Origin: Halobacteriales archaeon QS_1_68_17
Lineage (GTDB): Archaea; Halobacteriota; Halobacteria; Halobacteriales; Haloarculaceae
Length of the DNA stretch: 64,000 nucleotides
Reading direction: 5' to 3'
NCBI GenBank assembly: GCA_003021105.1
Contig: PXRG01000015.1
Coordinates: 1 to 64,000 of the forward strand
The position numbers were made by a program, and so were the translations under genes. Positions 49,405-58,912 of this stretch are shown here, one piece after another. Numbering within the stretch: position 1 is the stretch's first letter; each line of letters opens with the position of its first letter. The notes under the pieces are model-generated. The model was not told the DNA's origin. It did not search any database and worked only from the letters and a program-made list of their open reading frames with translations.

Positions 49405-50304
49405 CTACGGCAACTCGACGTCGACGTCCTCCTGGAGGCTGGCGGCCTTGACAGTGTTGTAGAGCAACATGGTGATCGTCATCGGGCCGACGCCGCCGGG
49501 GACGGGCGTGATGTGGCCGGCCTTCTCTTTGGCGCTCTCGAACTCGACGTCGCCGACGAGTTCGTACCCCTTCTCGTTGTCGGCCTCGACGCGGTTGACA
49601 CCCACGTCGATCACGACCGTCCCCTCGGAGATCATCGAGCCGTCCACGAGTTCGGGGTAGCCCGCCGCGGCGATCACCAGGTCGGCCTGCCGGGTCTTCT
49701 CCCCGAGGTCGTCGGTCCGGGAGTGACAGATCGTCGTGGTGGCGTTCCCGCCCGGTGCCTTCTGGATCAGGAGGTTCGCCATCGGCTTGCCGACGATGTC
49801 GGACCGCCCGACGACGACCGCGTCTTTCCCCTCCGTGTCGATGCCCTCGTACTCCAGGAGTTTCTGGACGCCGTGGGGCGTGCAGGGCTTGTATCGGGCG
49901 TGCCCGGCGACCAGGCTCCCGACGTTCTGGGGGTGGAAGCCGTCGACGTCCTTGATCGGGTCGATGCGGTTCAGGACGGTCCACTTGTCGACGTGGTCGG
50001 GGACCGGCATCTGGACGAGGATGCCGTGGACGTCCGGGTCCTCGTTCAGTTCGTCGATCTTGTCGAACAGGCGTTCGGCCGGCGCGTCGGGGTCGATCTC
50101 CTCGTGGATCCCCTCGATCCCGATCTCGTCGCAGGCCTTCTGTTTCATGCTGACGTACGTCTCGCTGGCCCCGTCGGTGGTCATCAGCACGGTCGCCAGG
50201 CCCGGCCGCACGCCCGCGTCCGCGAGCGTGTCCACGCAACCGTCGAGTTCCGAGCGGATCGCGTCACCGACCTCGTTCCCGTCGATAATCTCTGTCATGG
50301 TCAC
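49405..50304 (-). CDS. folD: Methylenetetrahydrofolate dehydrogenase/cyclohydrolase
   Basis: GILVQMPVPDHVDKWTVLNRIDPIKDVDGFHPQNVG..VVGRSDIVGKPMANLL..ITPVPGGVGPMTITMLLYNTVKA. Confidence 0.96.
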   Translation of the reverse strand: MTMTEIIDGNEVGDAIRSELDGCVDTLADAGVRPGLATVLMTTDGASETYVSMKQKACDEIGIEGIHEEIDPDAPAERLFDKIDELNEDPDVHGILVQMPVPDHVDKWTVLNRIDPIKDVDGFHPQNVGSLVAGHARYKPCTPHGVQKLLEYEGIDTEGKDAVVVGRSDIVGKPMANLLIQKAPGGNATTTICHSRTDDLGEKTRQADLVIAAAGYPELVDGSMISEGTVVIDVGVNRVEADNEKGYELVGDVEFESAKEKAGHITPVPGGVGPMTITMLLYNTVKAASLQEDVDVELP

Positions 50305-50391
50305 GGCCGAACCTCTCTCCCCCGAGTAGGAAAACGTATTGTTCCGTTCCCTCGACCGGTAACTTCGGTGTCACGTTGTGGTTGCCCGGGG

Positions 50392-51762
50392 TCAGACGAG
50401 CGTCTCGCCTTTCGTCTCGCGGCCGAACAGCAACAGGCCGATCCCCGCGGCGACCAGCGAGGCGGCGACTGGCGCGAGCGCGACCAGCGACCCGTACTGG
50501 GTCAAAAACCCGACGACGACCGGCCCGCCGACCGCCGCGACCTTCCCGACGCCCGTGGCGAACCCGAGGCCGGTGCTCCGGACCTCGGTCGGGAACGACT
50601 CGGAGGTGTACGCGAACATGACGCCGAAGGCCCCGAAGATGAAAAATCCCATCGCCAGCATCCCCCCGAGGAAGGGGAGCCGGCCGGAGACGCCCAGGTC
50701 CAGCCCGACGCCCGGCACGGCCGAGGCAAAGAGGAACGTGAACGCACCCGCCAGCACCAGCGACCCGCCGGTCGTCGGTTTCCGGCCGAGCGCGTCGATG
50801 AGGTAGGCGGCGCTCAACACGCCGAGGATCTGGAAGACCGACACCAGAAACAGGTACGCGTAGAGGCCGCCGACGTAACCGGCGGCCTCTACGGTCCGGG
50901 GGAGCCAGATGAACACCCCGTAGTAGCCGAAGTTCAGCCCGAACCAGACCGCCGAAAACAGCAGCGTCGTCTTCCGGAGTCCCGGTTCGAACAGCCGCGA
51001 GAACCCGGTGTTGTCGGACTCGCCGGCCCGGACCGGCCCGGAGACCGTGGTCGCCCCGGCGTCGTTGGTCCGGGCGATCGACGCCAGCCGGTCGCTCGCT
51101 TCCCCGGTGCGGTTTTTCCGTGCGAGGTAGTACGGCGACTCGGGGAGCACCGCGACGACCAACAACAGCACCACCGGCAGGGCGGCCGACGCGAAGAAGA
51201 CCCGCCAGGCCGCGATCCCGAAGACCGTACCGCCGGCGGACAGTTCCGAGAGGACCGTCCAGGCGACGATCACGGTCACGGAATTGCCCAGCGCGTAGAA
51301 CAGCTCCAGGTACGCCAGGTAGCGCCCGCGCCGCTCGGTGGGCACGTGTTCCGAGAGGTAGGAGGCGTCCGCGGCGATGGTGCCGCCCACGCCGATCCCG
51401 GTCAGCAACCGCAGGACGAACGCCGAGTAAAACCCCGTGGCCAGCGCCGTCAGTCCCCCGAACACCGAGAACAGGGCCACGGACACGGCCAGCCCCCGCT
51501 TTCGCCCCACGCGGTCGCTGTACCAGCCCCCGGCGGTCGTCCCGACGATCATGCCCAGCAGGCCGGCGCTGCCGAGCAACCCCGCCGCGAGTTCCGAGAG
51601 GTTCCAGATCTCGATGAACGTCGACAGGGTAAACGAGATCGACAGCACCTCCATGGCCGTCGTGGCCCAGATCGTCCCGGTCGCCAGCAGCAACCGGCGG
51701 TGGAACCGGCCCGTGGGGATGCTGTCGATGACCTGTCCCACGGTGACCCCTGAATCAGCCAT
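50392..51762 (-). CDS. MFS transporter (sugar porter/aromatic acid-type)
   Basis: GGWYSDRVGRKRGLAVSVALFSVFGG..LTGIGVGGTIAADASYLSEHVPTERRGRYLAYL; 12 TM-like. Confidence 0.9.
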   Translation of the reverse strand: MADSGVTVGQVIDSIPTGRFHRRLLLATGTIWATTAMEVLSISFTLSTFIEIWNLSELAAGLLGSAGLLGMIVGTTAGGWYSDRVGRKRGLAVSVALFSVFGGLTALATGFYSAFVLRLLTGIGVGGTIAADASYLSEHVPTERRGRYLAYLELFYALGNSVTVIVAWTVLSELSAGGTVFGIAAWRVFFASAALPVVLLLVVAVLPESPYYLARKNRTGEASDRLASIARTNDAGATTVSGPVRAGESDNTGFSRLFEPGLRKTTLLFSAVWFGLNFGYYGVFIWLPRTVEAAGYVGGLYAYLFLVSVFQILGVLSAAYLIDALGRKPTTGGSLVLAGAFTFLFASAVPGVGLDLGVSGRLPFLGGMLAMGFFIFGAFGVMFAYTSESFPTEVRSTGLGFATGVGKVAAVGGPVVVGFLTQYGSLVALAPVAASLVAAGIGLLLFGRETKGETLV

Positions 51763-51788
51763 CGGTCGTAGTTGCCCCACGGGTCATG

Positions 51789-52805
51789 TTAGTCGTTCGG
51801 ATCTCCGTCCGTCCGGGACTCCGTCGGCTCCCCCGGTCCGCTCGCCTCTCCGGATTCGCCCGGTTCTTCGATGCCGGTCGCCTCTCCGGGTTCGTCCGAT
51901 TTGCCTGGTTCGGTCGATTCGCCCGCGTCGCCGGCTCGTCCGGGGTCGACCGGCTCGCCGGGCGCGCGCCACGCGATCCGGTCGGCGTCCGCGGCATCGG
52001 CAGGCGTCTCGACCGACAGCAGGGTCCGCAAGAGGCCGTCGTCGCCCTCGATCACCGATAGCTCGACCGACCGCCCGTCGCCGTACTCGGCGGCCAGCGA
52101 CTCGACGAACGCCCGGACGCGCCCGGCGTACTCGCGGTGGAACGGGTAGCGGTGGCCGGTGTCGATCAGCGCGATCCGGTCGTAGTACTGGACCGTCCGG
52201 TGGAAGGTCCGGCCGGCCAGTTCGGGGCTCGTCTCCCCGCGTTCACCGACGGCCTTCCGGAACCGGTCGCCGTCGGCCCAGGTCACCCGCACGTCGGGGT
52301 GGTCGTCGGCCGCGGCGGCGAACCACTCCCGGAGGTCGTCCGTCTCGCCGAGGTACGCGCGGTAGAGCTTGTAGCTGTCGACCCCGCGGTCGATCCACCC
52401 GCGGGTGAGGTAGTAGGTGCCGAACGCCTTGGGATCGCCCGGCCCGTCGGGGAGGAACGTGGCGATGCAGTCGTCCGCCCGGGAGACGACGAGCGGCGCG
52501 TGCCGGGATCGGACCCCGCGGAGCCCTTCGCCCGCGGTCGCGTAACTCAGGACGATCCGGTCGCGGTCGGGGCCGTCGAGGTCGTCGACGGCCGCCTGCA
52601 CGCGGGCGCGTATCTCGTCGCCGAGCGGGACGTTCGTTGGAAACTCGTGGAGTTCCTGCGGGACGTACCGCACGTCGGCGTCGGGGGCGAGGGCCTCGAT
52701 CTCGGAGTAGAGCGTCCCGCAGGCGACGACGCCGACCGCGTCCCCGCACCCGCCGTCGTCGTCACCGTCTTCGTTCCCGCCTTGGCGTTCGCGGCGCGAG
52801 CCCAT
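51789..52805 (-). CDS. DUF1638 family protein with acidic low-complexity tail
   Basis: VGVVACGTLYSEIEALAPDADVRYVPQELHEFPTNVPLGDEI..; C-terminal EPG/GES repeats. Confidence 0.75.
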   Translation of the reverse strand: MGSRRERQGGNEDGDDDGGCGDAVGVVACGTLYSEIEALAPDADVRYVPQELHEFPTNVPLGDEIRARVQAAVDDLDGPDRDRIVLSYATAGEGLRGVRSRHAPLVVSRADDCIATFLPDGPGDPKAFGTYYLTRGWIDRGVDSYKLYRAYLGETDDLREWFAAAADDHPDVRVTWADGDRFRKAVGERGETSPELAGRTFHRTVQYYDRIALIDTGHRYPFHREYAGRVRAFVESLAAEYGDGRSVELSVIEGDDGLLRTLLSVETPADAADADRIAWRAPGEPVDPGRAGDAGESTEPGKSDEPGEATGIEEPGESGEASGPGEPTESRTDGDPND

Positions 52806-52806
52806 C

Positions 52807-54753
52807 TCAGCCCCGCTGGACGACGTCCTCGACGTCCCTGATCTGCTCGACCCGTTCCTGGACGCGCGGGTAGCGGTCGTAGTCCTGGTGGGGGAGGTAC
52901 ATCGACTCCATGAAGTTGTCCCGGAAGACGTCAGTCCCCGCGATCTCGAAGTACTCGACGGCGTCGACGACGTTCTTCGCCTCCTCGCGGGCCCCGCGGT
53001 TCAACAGCGCCAGTTGCGCGCCGATGCCGGCGGCGTTGCCGAGCGACTCGACCGTCTCGATGGGCACGTCCGGGTAGAGCCCGACGGTCATCGCCGACTC
53101 GGGGTCGATGTAGTTGCCGAACCCGCCGGCCAGCACCACCCGGTCGACCGTGTCGATCCCGAGTTCCTCCATCAACACGAGCGTGCCGGCCTGGATCGCG
53201 GCCTTTGCCATCTGGATCTCGCGGATGTCGTTCTGGGTGATCACGACGTCGCCGTCGATCCCCGACTCCCCGTCGGGAACGAGCACGTACTCGACGACGC
53301 CCTGGTCGTTGGTCCGGACGCGTTCGTGGTCCATGACCGCGTCCCGGAACTGCCCCCGCCGGTCGACGAGTCCGACGGTGAACATCGCCGCCAGCGCGTC
53401 GATGACGGCCGACCCGCAGATGCCGTTGGGCGCTCCGTCGCCGATCACCTCGTAGGTCGGCAGCAGCGTCTCGGGGTCGATGTCGACGCGCTCGATGGCC
53501 CCGTCCTGTGCGCGGACGCCGTGGGTGATCTCGGCGCCTTCGAGCGCCGGCCCCGCGGGCGCGGACGTGACCCACATCTTCTCGCTGTTCCCCACCGAGA
53601 TTTCGCCGTTCGTCCCGATGTCGATGCAGACGGTCATCGCCTCCTCCCTGTAGTGTTCCGAGACCAGCAGCACCGACACCTTGTCGGGGCCGACCCACCC
53701 GCCGCTGATCGGGAGCCAGTAGAGGTAGCCCCCGGCGTTTATGTCCACGCCGAGTTCCCGGGCCTTGACGGCCGTCGGCGCGTGATTCGCGGGGACGTAC
53801 GGCGATCCGGCCACGTAGGAGGGTTCGATCCTCAGAAAGAGGTGGTGCATCGCGGTGTTGCCGACGAAGACGCTCTCGTAGATGTGCTCGGCCGCGATGC
53901 CCGCCTCGGTCGTCACCTCGTCGATGCAGTCGTTGATCCCGTCGACGATGGACTCGCGGAGTTCCTCCCGGCCGCCCTCGTTCCGCCGGGTGTAGCGCAC
54001 GCGGGTCATGATGTCCCCGCCGAACCGGCTCTGTGGGTTCAACTGGGAACTGACCGCGGCCGTCTCGCCGGTCCGCAGGTCGACGAGGTAGACCGCGACG
54101 GTCGTGGTCCCGACGTCGACCGCGAGCCCGTACATCTCCCCGGCCCAGCCGGGTTCGACGTCGATGATCTCGCCGTCGTCGTAGACGGTCGCCGTGACCG
54201 AGAGCGTGCCGTCGGTTTCCTCTTCCCGCATGCGGTTGGGGAGTTCCCGCCGGACGCCGTGGTCCATGTCGGCGACCGACAGGCCGTACCCGTCCGCGAG
54301 CGCACCCATCACCCGCTCGGCGTCGGCCGTGTGGTCCTCCAGCGACGGGGCCGGGAACTCCAGGTGGTACTTCCGGACTACCGGGTCCAGTTCGAACTCC
54401 ATCTCGTTGCCCTCCGTCAGGACGATCCCGCCGGACTTCTGGGAGACGCTCGGCACCGTTACGTCCACCCGTCCCGGGGCCTCGACGGTCGCCCGGCAGG
54501 ACAGCCGGTAGCCGTCGGCCAGCTGGTCCGCGGAGAGCAACGTCTCGTCTGCGTCGGTCACCGCCGACAGGCAGTCCGCGCCGTCCTCGACGACGACCTT
54601 GCACGTTCCGCACAATCCCTCGCCGCCACAGAGCGCCTCGACGCCGATCCCGAGGTCCTCGGCGGCGTCGAGCAGCGACTCGCCCGGCGCGACCTGCGAC
54701 TCCTTCTCCCAGGGATAGTACGTGACGGCGGCCGTCTCGGTCTCCTCGTTCAT
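52807..54753 (-). CDS. Ferredoxin-domain corrinoid-activation/reactivation ATPase (RACE/RamA-like, DUF4445)
   Basis: 2Fe-2S CGGEGLCGTCKVVVEDG; LAVDVGTTTVAVYLVDLRTGE; CIDIGTNGEISVGN; VVLAGGFGNYIDPESAMTVGLYPD. Confidence 0.92.
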   Translation of the reverse strand: MNEETETAAVTYYPWEKESQVAPGESLLDAAEDLGIGVEALCGGEGLCGTCKVVVEDGADCLSAVTDADETLLSADQLADGYRLSCRATVEAPGRVDVTVPSVSQKSGGIVLTEGNEMEFELDPVVRKYHLEFPAPSLEDHTADAERVMGALADGYGLSVADMDHGVRRELPNRMREEETDGTLSVTATVYDDGEIIDVEPGWAGEMYGLAVDVGTTTVAVYLVDLRTGETAAVSSQLNPQSRFGGDIMTRVRYTRRNEGGREELRESIVDGINDCIDEVTTEAGIAAEHIYESVFVGNTAMHHLFLRIEPSYVAGSPYVPANHAPTAVKARELGVDINAGGYLYWLPISGGWVGPDKVSVLLVSEHYREEAMTVCIDIGTNGEISVGNSEKMWVTSAPAGPALEGAEITHGVRAQDGAIERVDIDPETLLPTYEVIGDGAPNGICGSAVIDALAAMFTVGLVDRRGQFRDAVMDHERVRTNDQGVVEYVLVPDGESGIDGDVVITQNDIREIQMAKAAIQAGTLVLMEELGIDTVDRVVLAGGFGNYIDPESAMTVGLYPDVPIETVESLGNAAGIGAQLALLNRGAREEAKNVVDAVEYFEIAGTDVFRDNFMESMYLPHQDYDRYPRVQERVEQIRDVEDVVQRG

Positions 54754-54849
54754 TTGGGTTTCTCCCGACCGGTTACGAAACCGACCGACTAAAGGGTGTC
54801 GTGACGGCCGAACGCCCGCGTTCGCGGGTCCGTCGGCGGCCCCGGCGGG

Positions 54850-55131
54850 TCATCCGTCCCTCCGGTCGTCGGGCGGTCCGTCCCACCTGGGGTGGGTCAC
54901 GACCTCCTCCCGGACGCGTTCGAGGTCGTCGTCGTCCTCGATCCCGAGGTTGTCGACGATGAGGAACTTGATCCCGACGCCCATCGTCGACCGGCTCCCC
55001 GGTTCTTCGAGGGTGTACCGGCCCCACTCCGTCTTCGTCGGACGGACGTTCCGCTCGGCCAGCCAGGCGACTGCGACCTCTTTCTCGCCCATGATCGGGC
55101 GCAGCGAAACGTCGATTCGGGAGGGGTCCAT
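54850..55131 (-). CDS. Hypothetical protein
   Basis: MDPSRIDVSLRPIMGEKEVAVAWLAERNVRPTKTEWGRYTLEEPGSRSTMGVGIKFLIVDN.. Confidence 0.5.
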   Translation of the reverse strand: MDPSRIDVSLRPIMGEKEVAVAWLAERNVRPTKTEWGRYTLEEPGSRSTMGVGIKFLIVDNLGIEDDDDLERVREEVVTHPRWDGPPDDRRDG

Positions 55132-55236
55132 CGGTCGGTCCTGTCGGCTAGTCGGCGCGTCGGCCGGTAATAGCTTTCCACACACACAGTCGGACTCGGG
55201 CGGGGGTCGCCGCCCGTTCGCGTCCGGCCACCCCGG

Positions 55237-55974
55237 TCACTTGTGGGAAGGACGCGAAATATCGCGGTCCTCGATCGCCGCCAGGAGGGCGGCGAGCGCG
55301 TCGGCCGCCAGCCCTTCGAGGGTCGCCCCGCGGTCGGCGTCGCCCGCGGCCGGGTCGCCGATCACGCCGTTCTCGGTGAACTCGGCGCTGTCGAACGCGA
55401 GGTTCGTCCGGCCCTGCCAGTCGCCCCAGCCGTCGCTGGCCCCCTCCCGGGCCGACTCGATCCGGTCCTCGCGGACGAACTCCGGGTGGGCGTGCCGGAG
55501 CAGCGCCGTCTCCAGCGGGCCGCCGTGGCCCATCTCGGCGGCGTGGTCGCCCACCTCCTCGAACCAGGTGAACGGCACCGCGTACGCCCGGTCGTGGCGG
55601 GTGATCGTCCCGGCGATCTCCCGGAGCGCGGCGACGTTGCCGCCGTGGCCGTTCACCAGCACCACCCGGTCGAAGCCGTGGTGGGCGAGGCTGCCGACGA
55701 CGTCCCTGACGTACGCCCGGAACGTCGACTCCGAGACCCACAGCGTCCCCGTGAACTGCCGGTGTTCCTCGGCGATCCCGACCGGCACGGCCGGCGCGAC
55801 GACGACCTCCCCGTCGTAGCGGTCGGCCCCGGCCTCGGCGACCGTCTCGGCGGTGAGGGTGTCGGTTCCCAGCGGCGCGTGCGGGCCGTGCTGTTCCGTG
55901 CTACCGACCGGGAGCAGGGCCAGGTCCGTCTCCGCGGCGTCGGCGTCCGTCCAGGTCGCTTCCGCGAGTTTCAT
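55237..55974 (-). CDS. Creatininase family protein
   Basis: LLPVGSTEQHGPHAPLGTDTLTAE..VVLVNGHGGNVAALREIAG..MGHGGPLETALLRHAHPEFV. Confidence 0.92.
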   Translation of the reverse strand: MKLAEATWTDADAAETDLALLPVGSTEQHGPHAPLGTDTLTAETVAEAGADRYDGEVVVAPAVPVGIAEEHRQFTGTLWVSESTFRAYVRDVVGSLAHHGFDRVVLVNGHGGNVAALREIAGTITRHDRAYAVPFTWFEEVGDHAAEMGHGGPLETALLRHAHPEFVREDRIESAREGASDGWGDWQGRTNLAFDSAEFTENGVIGDPAAGDADRGATLEGLAADALAALLAAIEDRDISRPSHK

Positions 55975-56094
55975 GTCATCTCTGCGCCCGGCGCGGACCG
56001 TAATGGTTCCGTTCGTGTCGCCGCAGGCCGGCGAGGTACGTCCGAGTGGCCGGAGACCGGTGGGGTAATATTGTGGCCGCGCGTACGCTCGCGC

Positions 56095-56436
56095 GTGACG
56101 ACCGACGGGCAGTCCCACGCGGTCGAACTCCGGCTGGACGGCGACGAGGTCGAGCAGTTCACCGCGCGCGGCGACGAGACGATCCTGTCGGCGGCCGTAG
56201 AGGCGGGCGTCGATCTCCCCTACGGGTGCCGCGAGGGACGGTGTGTCAGTTGCACCGGTCGGCTCCTCGACGGCGAAATCTCGTATCTCACCGAACCGGC
56301 GGCCCTGGACGAGAAGCGCCGCGAAGCGGGGTTCGTCCTGCTGTGTATCGCCAGGCCGACCGCCGACTGCCGCGTCGCCGTCGGCCGGGACGTGCTCGCC
56401 GACGCTTTCCCCGCGCTCTGGAACGTCAGAGGCTGA
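56095..56436 (+). CDS. 2Fe-2S ferredoxin
   Basis: GTG start; VDLPYGCREGRCVSCTGRLLDGEI..LLCIARPTADCRV. Confidence 0.85.
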   Translation: MTTDGQSHAVELRLDGDEVEQFTARGDETILSAAVEAGVDLPYGCREGRCVSCTGRLLDGEISYLTEPAALDEKRREAGFVLLCIARPTADCRVAVGRDVLADAFPALWNVRG

Positions 56437-56617
56437 GGATGCTCTCACACTCCGGACAGACCGTGGCGATGGCCTGCCCGCCGCCCGCCTTATCGGCCCG
56501 GGACTCGACGACGTCCTCGTAGCCGCGCAGTTCGATCAGTTCCGTCTGGACGTGCTTGATGCCGGTCTCGCAGGTCGGACAGCGCGCCATGTCCGGCGGG
56601 TCGACCGCCACAATCAT
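56426..56617 (-). CDS. Small zinc-ribbon protein
   Basis: MIVAVDPPDMARCPTCETGIKHVQTELIELRGYEDVVESRADKAGGGQAIATVCPECESILSL. Confidence 0.55.
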   Translation of the reverse strand: MIVAVDPPDMARCPTCETGIKHVQTELIELRGYEDVVESRADKAGGGQAIATVCPECESILSL

Positions 56618-56774
56618 AAGTACTCTGTCAAATTAGTCTGTACCGGTACAACGCTGGTTTACTTCGTCTCTCGTGGAACTGGGTCAAGTACGGTTGTCCC
56701 CGACGCCCACGACGGGGAAGCGCCCGGTGTCACGAGATGGCAAGAGGTTCAAGCGGGCCGTCCGAGGTGCGCAC

Positions 56775-57743
56775 ATGGGTTCGACGGGACACGAGAGCGG
56801 GGCGGTGACGCTCGCCACGTTGCCCTCGGGGATGGCAGTGACGACGCGGCTCCACCGGTACGAGGGAACGGCCGACGGGCCGACGGTGTACATCCAGGGC
56901 GCACAGCACGGCCGGGAACTGAACGGGACGGATGTGCTCAGGCGGCTCCACGACCGCCTCGACCCGGACGAGATGCGGGGGCGCGTGCTCGCGGTTCCGG
57001 TCGCCAACCCGCTCGCGTTCGACAACCGCAGTTACCTGACGCCGCGCCGGCTCGACGCGATGCACGCGAACATGAACCGGGTCTGGCCCGGGGACGAGGC
57101 GGGGTCGCTGGTCGAGCGGATGGCCGCGACGCTCTGGGAGTACGTCGCGGACGCGGACGCGGTCGTGGACCTCCACACGGGGAGCCCGGAGACGGCCGCC
57201 CACGTCGTCTACATGGCCGACCACGACCGCTCCCGTGCCCTCTCGCGGGCGTTCGACGTGGACCTGCTGCTCGGCGAGCGGGTCGGGGAGGACGCGCCCG
57301 CCGAGTGGGACGAGCGGTCGTTCGACGGCAAACTCCGAACGACGGCGACGCTGGCGGGAATCCCCGCCGTGACGCCGGAACTGGGCGACAGCCGGCGACT
57401 GGACGAGGCCGCCGTCGAGACGGGCGTGGCGGGCGTCGAACGCCTGCTCCGGATGGTCGGCGTCCTCCCCGGCGGGGCGGACCCGCCGGACGGCCACACG
57501 CTCGCGCGGAACCACCTCGGGCGCGTGGAGGCGGCCCACTCCGGGCTCTTCCGTCCCGACCCGTCGCTGGCGGTGGGCGCTGACGTCGGCGAGGGGGACC
57601 GGCTCGGGGTCGTCTACGGTCCGTCGACCTACGAGACCCTGGAGACGGTGCGGGCCGGCCACGACGGCGTGCTCTACGCGGTCACGCGCCAGTCGACGGT
57701 GGTCGCCGGCGAGCGCGTCGCCAGCGTCGCGCTCCGGGACTGA
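56775..57743 (+). CDS. Succinylglutamate desuccinylase/aspartoacylase family protein
   Basis: VYIQGAQHGRELNGTDVLRRLHDRLDP..VVDLHTGSPETAAHVVYMADHDR. Confidence 0.85.
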   Translation: MGSTGHESGAVTLATLPSGMAVTTRLHRYEGTADGPTVYIQGAQHGRELNGTDVLRRLHDRLDPDEMRGRVLAVPVANPLAFDNRSYLTPRRLDAMHANMNRVWPGDEAGSLVERMAATLWEYVADADAVVDLHTGSPETAAHVVYMADHDRSRALSRAFDVDLLLGERVGEDAPAEWDERSFDGKLRTTATLAGIPAVTPELGDSRRLDEAAVETGVAGVERLLRMVGVLPGGADPPDGHTLARNHLGRVEAAHSGLFRPDPSLAVGADVGEGDRLGVVYGPSTYETLETVRAGHDGVLYAVTRQSTVVAGERVASVALRD

Positions 57744-57862
57744 CGGCCGAGCGGAACGGGGCCGCCCGCCGTCGGCGCGAGCGCGGGTCGACGGTTTAAA
57801 TCCCACGACAAATCAGCGCCCGTTTTTATACCGCCGCCCGACGTCGTGGCGGCCAAGGGGTA

Positions 57863-58888
57863 ATGGTGGTGAGCGCCTCGTTTCAGACACTGGCGAATCT
57901 GCTCGACGAGTGCGAGCAGTCCGGCGTCGAGGTCCGGCGCGTGACGCCCCGCGACGGCGACGACCTCCTCGCGGGCGAGGACCTCGCCGCGGAGGTCGAA
58001 CTGGCGGTGTCGCTGGCGTCGGCGGCCGTCTCGACCGGCGACGCCGCGCTCGACGACGGACGGCTGGCTGTCCGGTTCGACGTGCTGGCGCCCATCCTCC
58101 CGGCCGACATCGGGGGCGCGAGCGTGACGCCCGGCGAGACGTGGATCAACGACGACGGCACCGTCGGTGTCTCGCTCGCGGTGCGGACGCCGCCCGCGGC
58201 GACGGATCGCGCCGACCGCTCGGCCGGGGTGGGGGAGATGGAACCGGTCGACGACGCCGACGGGACCGACTTGGGCGACCGCGACATCCCGCCCTTCGAG
58301 GACCCGGACCTGCTGGCGTCGGTCTACGAGCGGTGCGACACGTTCGCCGAGATGACGGCTGAACTCGGGCTGGAGGTGACGCCGGAGACGACCCGCCGCT
58401 ACATGATCGATTGCGGGGTCCACGAACCGGACTCGTACGACACCGACGGCGGTCGGCCCGCCGGGTCGACAAGCGAGGAAACCGGGGGAACAGACGCCGA
58501 CGGAGCGGCAGGCAGCGGCGAGGATGCAGACGGAGCGGCAGTCGATGGTGAAGACGCCGACGGAACGACGGTCGACGGCGGGGATGTCGACGACCGACCC
58601 GCCGACGATACGGACCCGGGGGGCGGAGACCGGGCCGATCCGCCGATCGTCGCGGACGGCCTCGGCCTCCCGGAGGGGACGACCGTCGACGAACTGATCG
58701 GGGCTATCCGGGACTCGAACACGGTCTACGAGGTCAGCCGCACGATGGGTGTCGAGCGCGAACGCGCCCGGGACCTGCTGGCGGACCTGAACCTCCTGGA
58801 TCTGGTGGTCGGCCGTCTCGCCGCGGAGGATCGACGGCAGGTCCCCCGGGAGGAGGTCGTCGAACGGCTCAGACAGAGCACCGCCTGA
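57863..58888 (+). CDS. Haloarchaeal HTH-like conserved hypothetical protein
   Basis: MVVSASFQTLANLLDECEQSGVEV..; paired HTH-like segments TFAEMTAELGLEVTPETTRRYMIDCGVH and TVYEVSRTMGVERERARDLLADLNLLDLV around an acidic linker. Confidence 0.6.
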   Translation: MVVSASFQTLANLLDECEQSGVEVRRVTPRDGDDLLAGEDLAAEVELAVSLASAAVSTGDAALDDGRLAVRFDVLAPILPADIGGASVTPGETWINDDGTVGVSLAVRTPPAATDRADRSAGVGEMEPVDDADGTDLGDRDIPPFEDPDLLASVYERCDTFAEMTAELGLEVTPETTRRYMIDCGVHEPDSYDTDGGRPAGSTSEETGGTDADGAAGSGEDADGAAVDGEDADGTTVDGGDVDDRPADDTDPGGGDRADPPIVADGLGLPEGTTVDELIGAIRDSNTVYEVSRTMGVERERARDLLADLNLLDLVVGRLAAEDRRQVPREEVVERLRQSTA

Positions 58889-58912
58889 CGGGAGCAGGCT
58901 CGTTCGCGTCGA

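Noticed and set aside
49364-50239. N-terminal extension of the ilvA ORF
   Set aside because: Overlaps folD on the same strand in a different frame; Arg-rich shadow translation
52888-54792. 634-aa plus-strand ORF opposite the corrinoid-activation gene
   Set aside because: Antisense GC-driven shadow ORF
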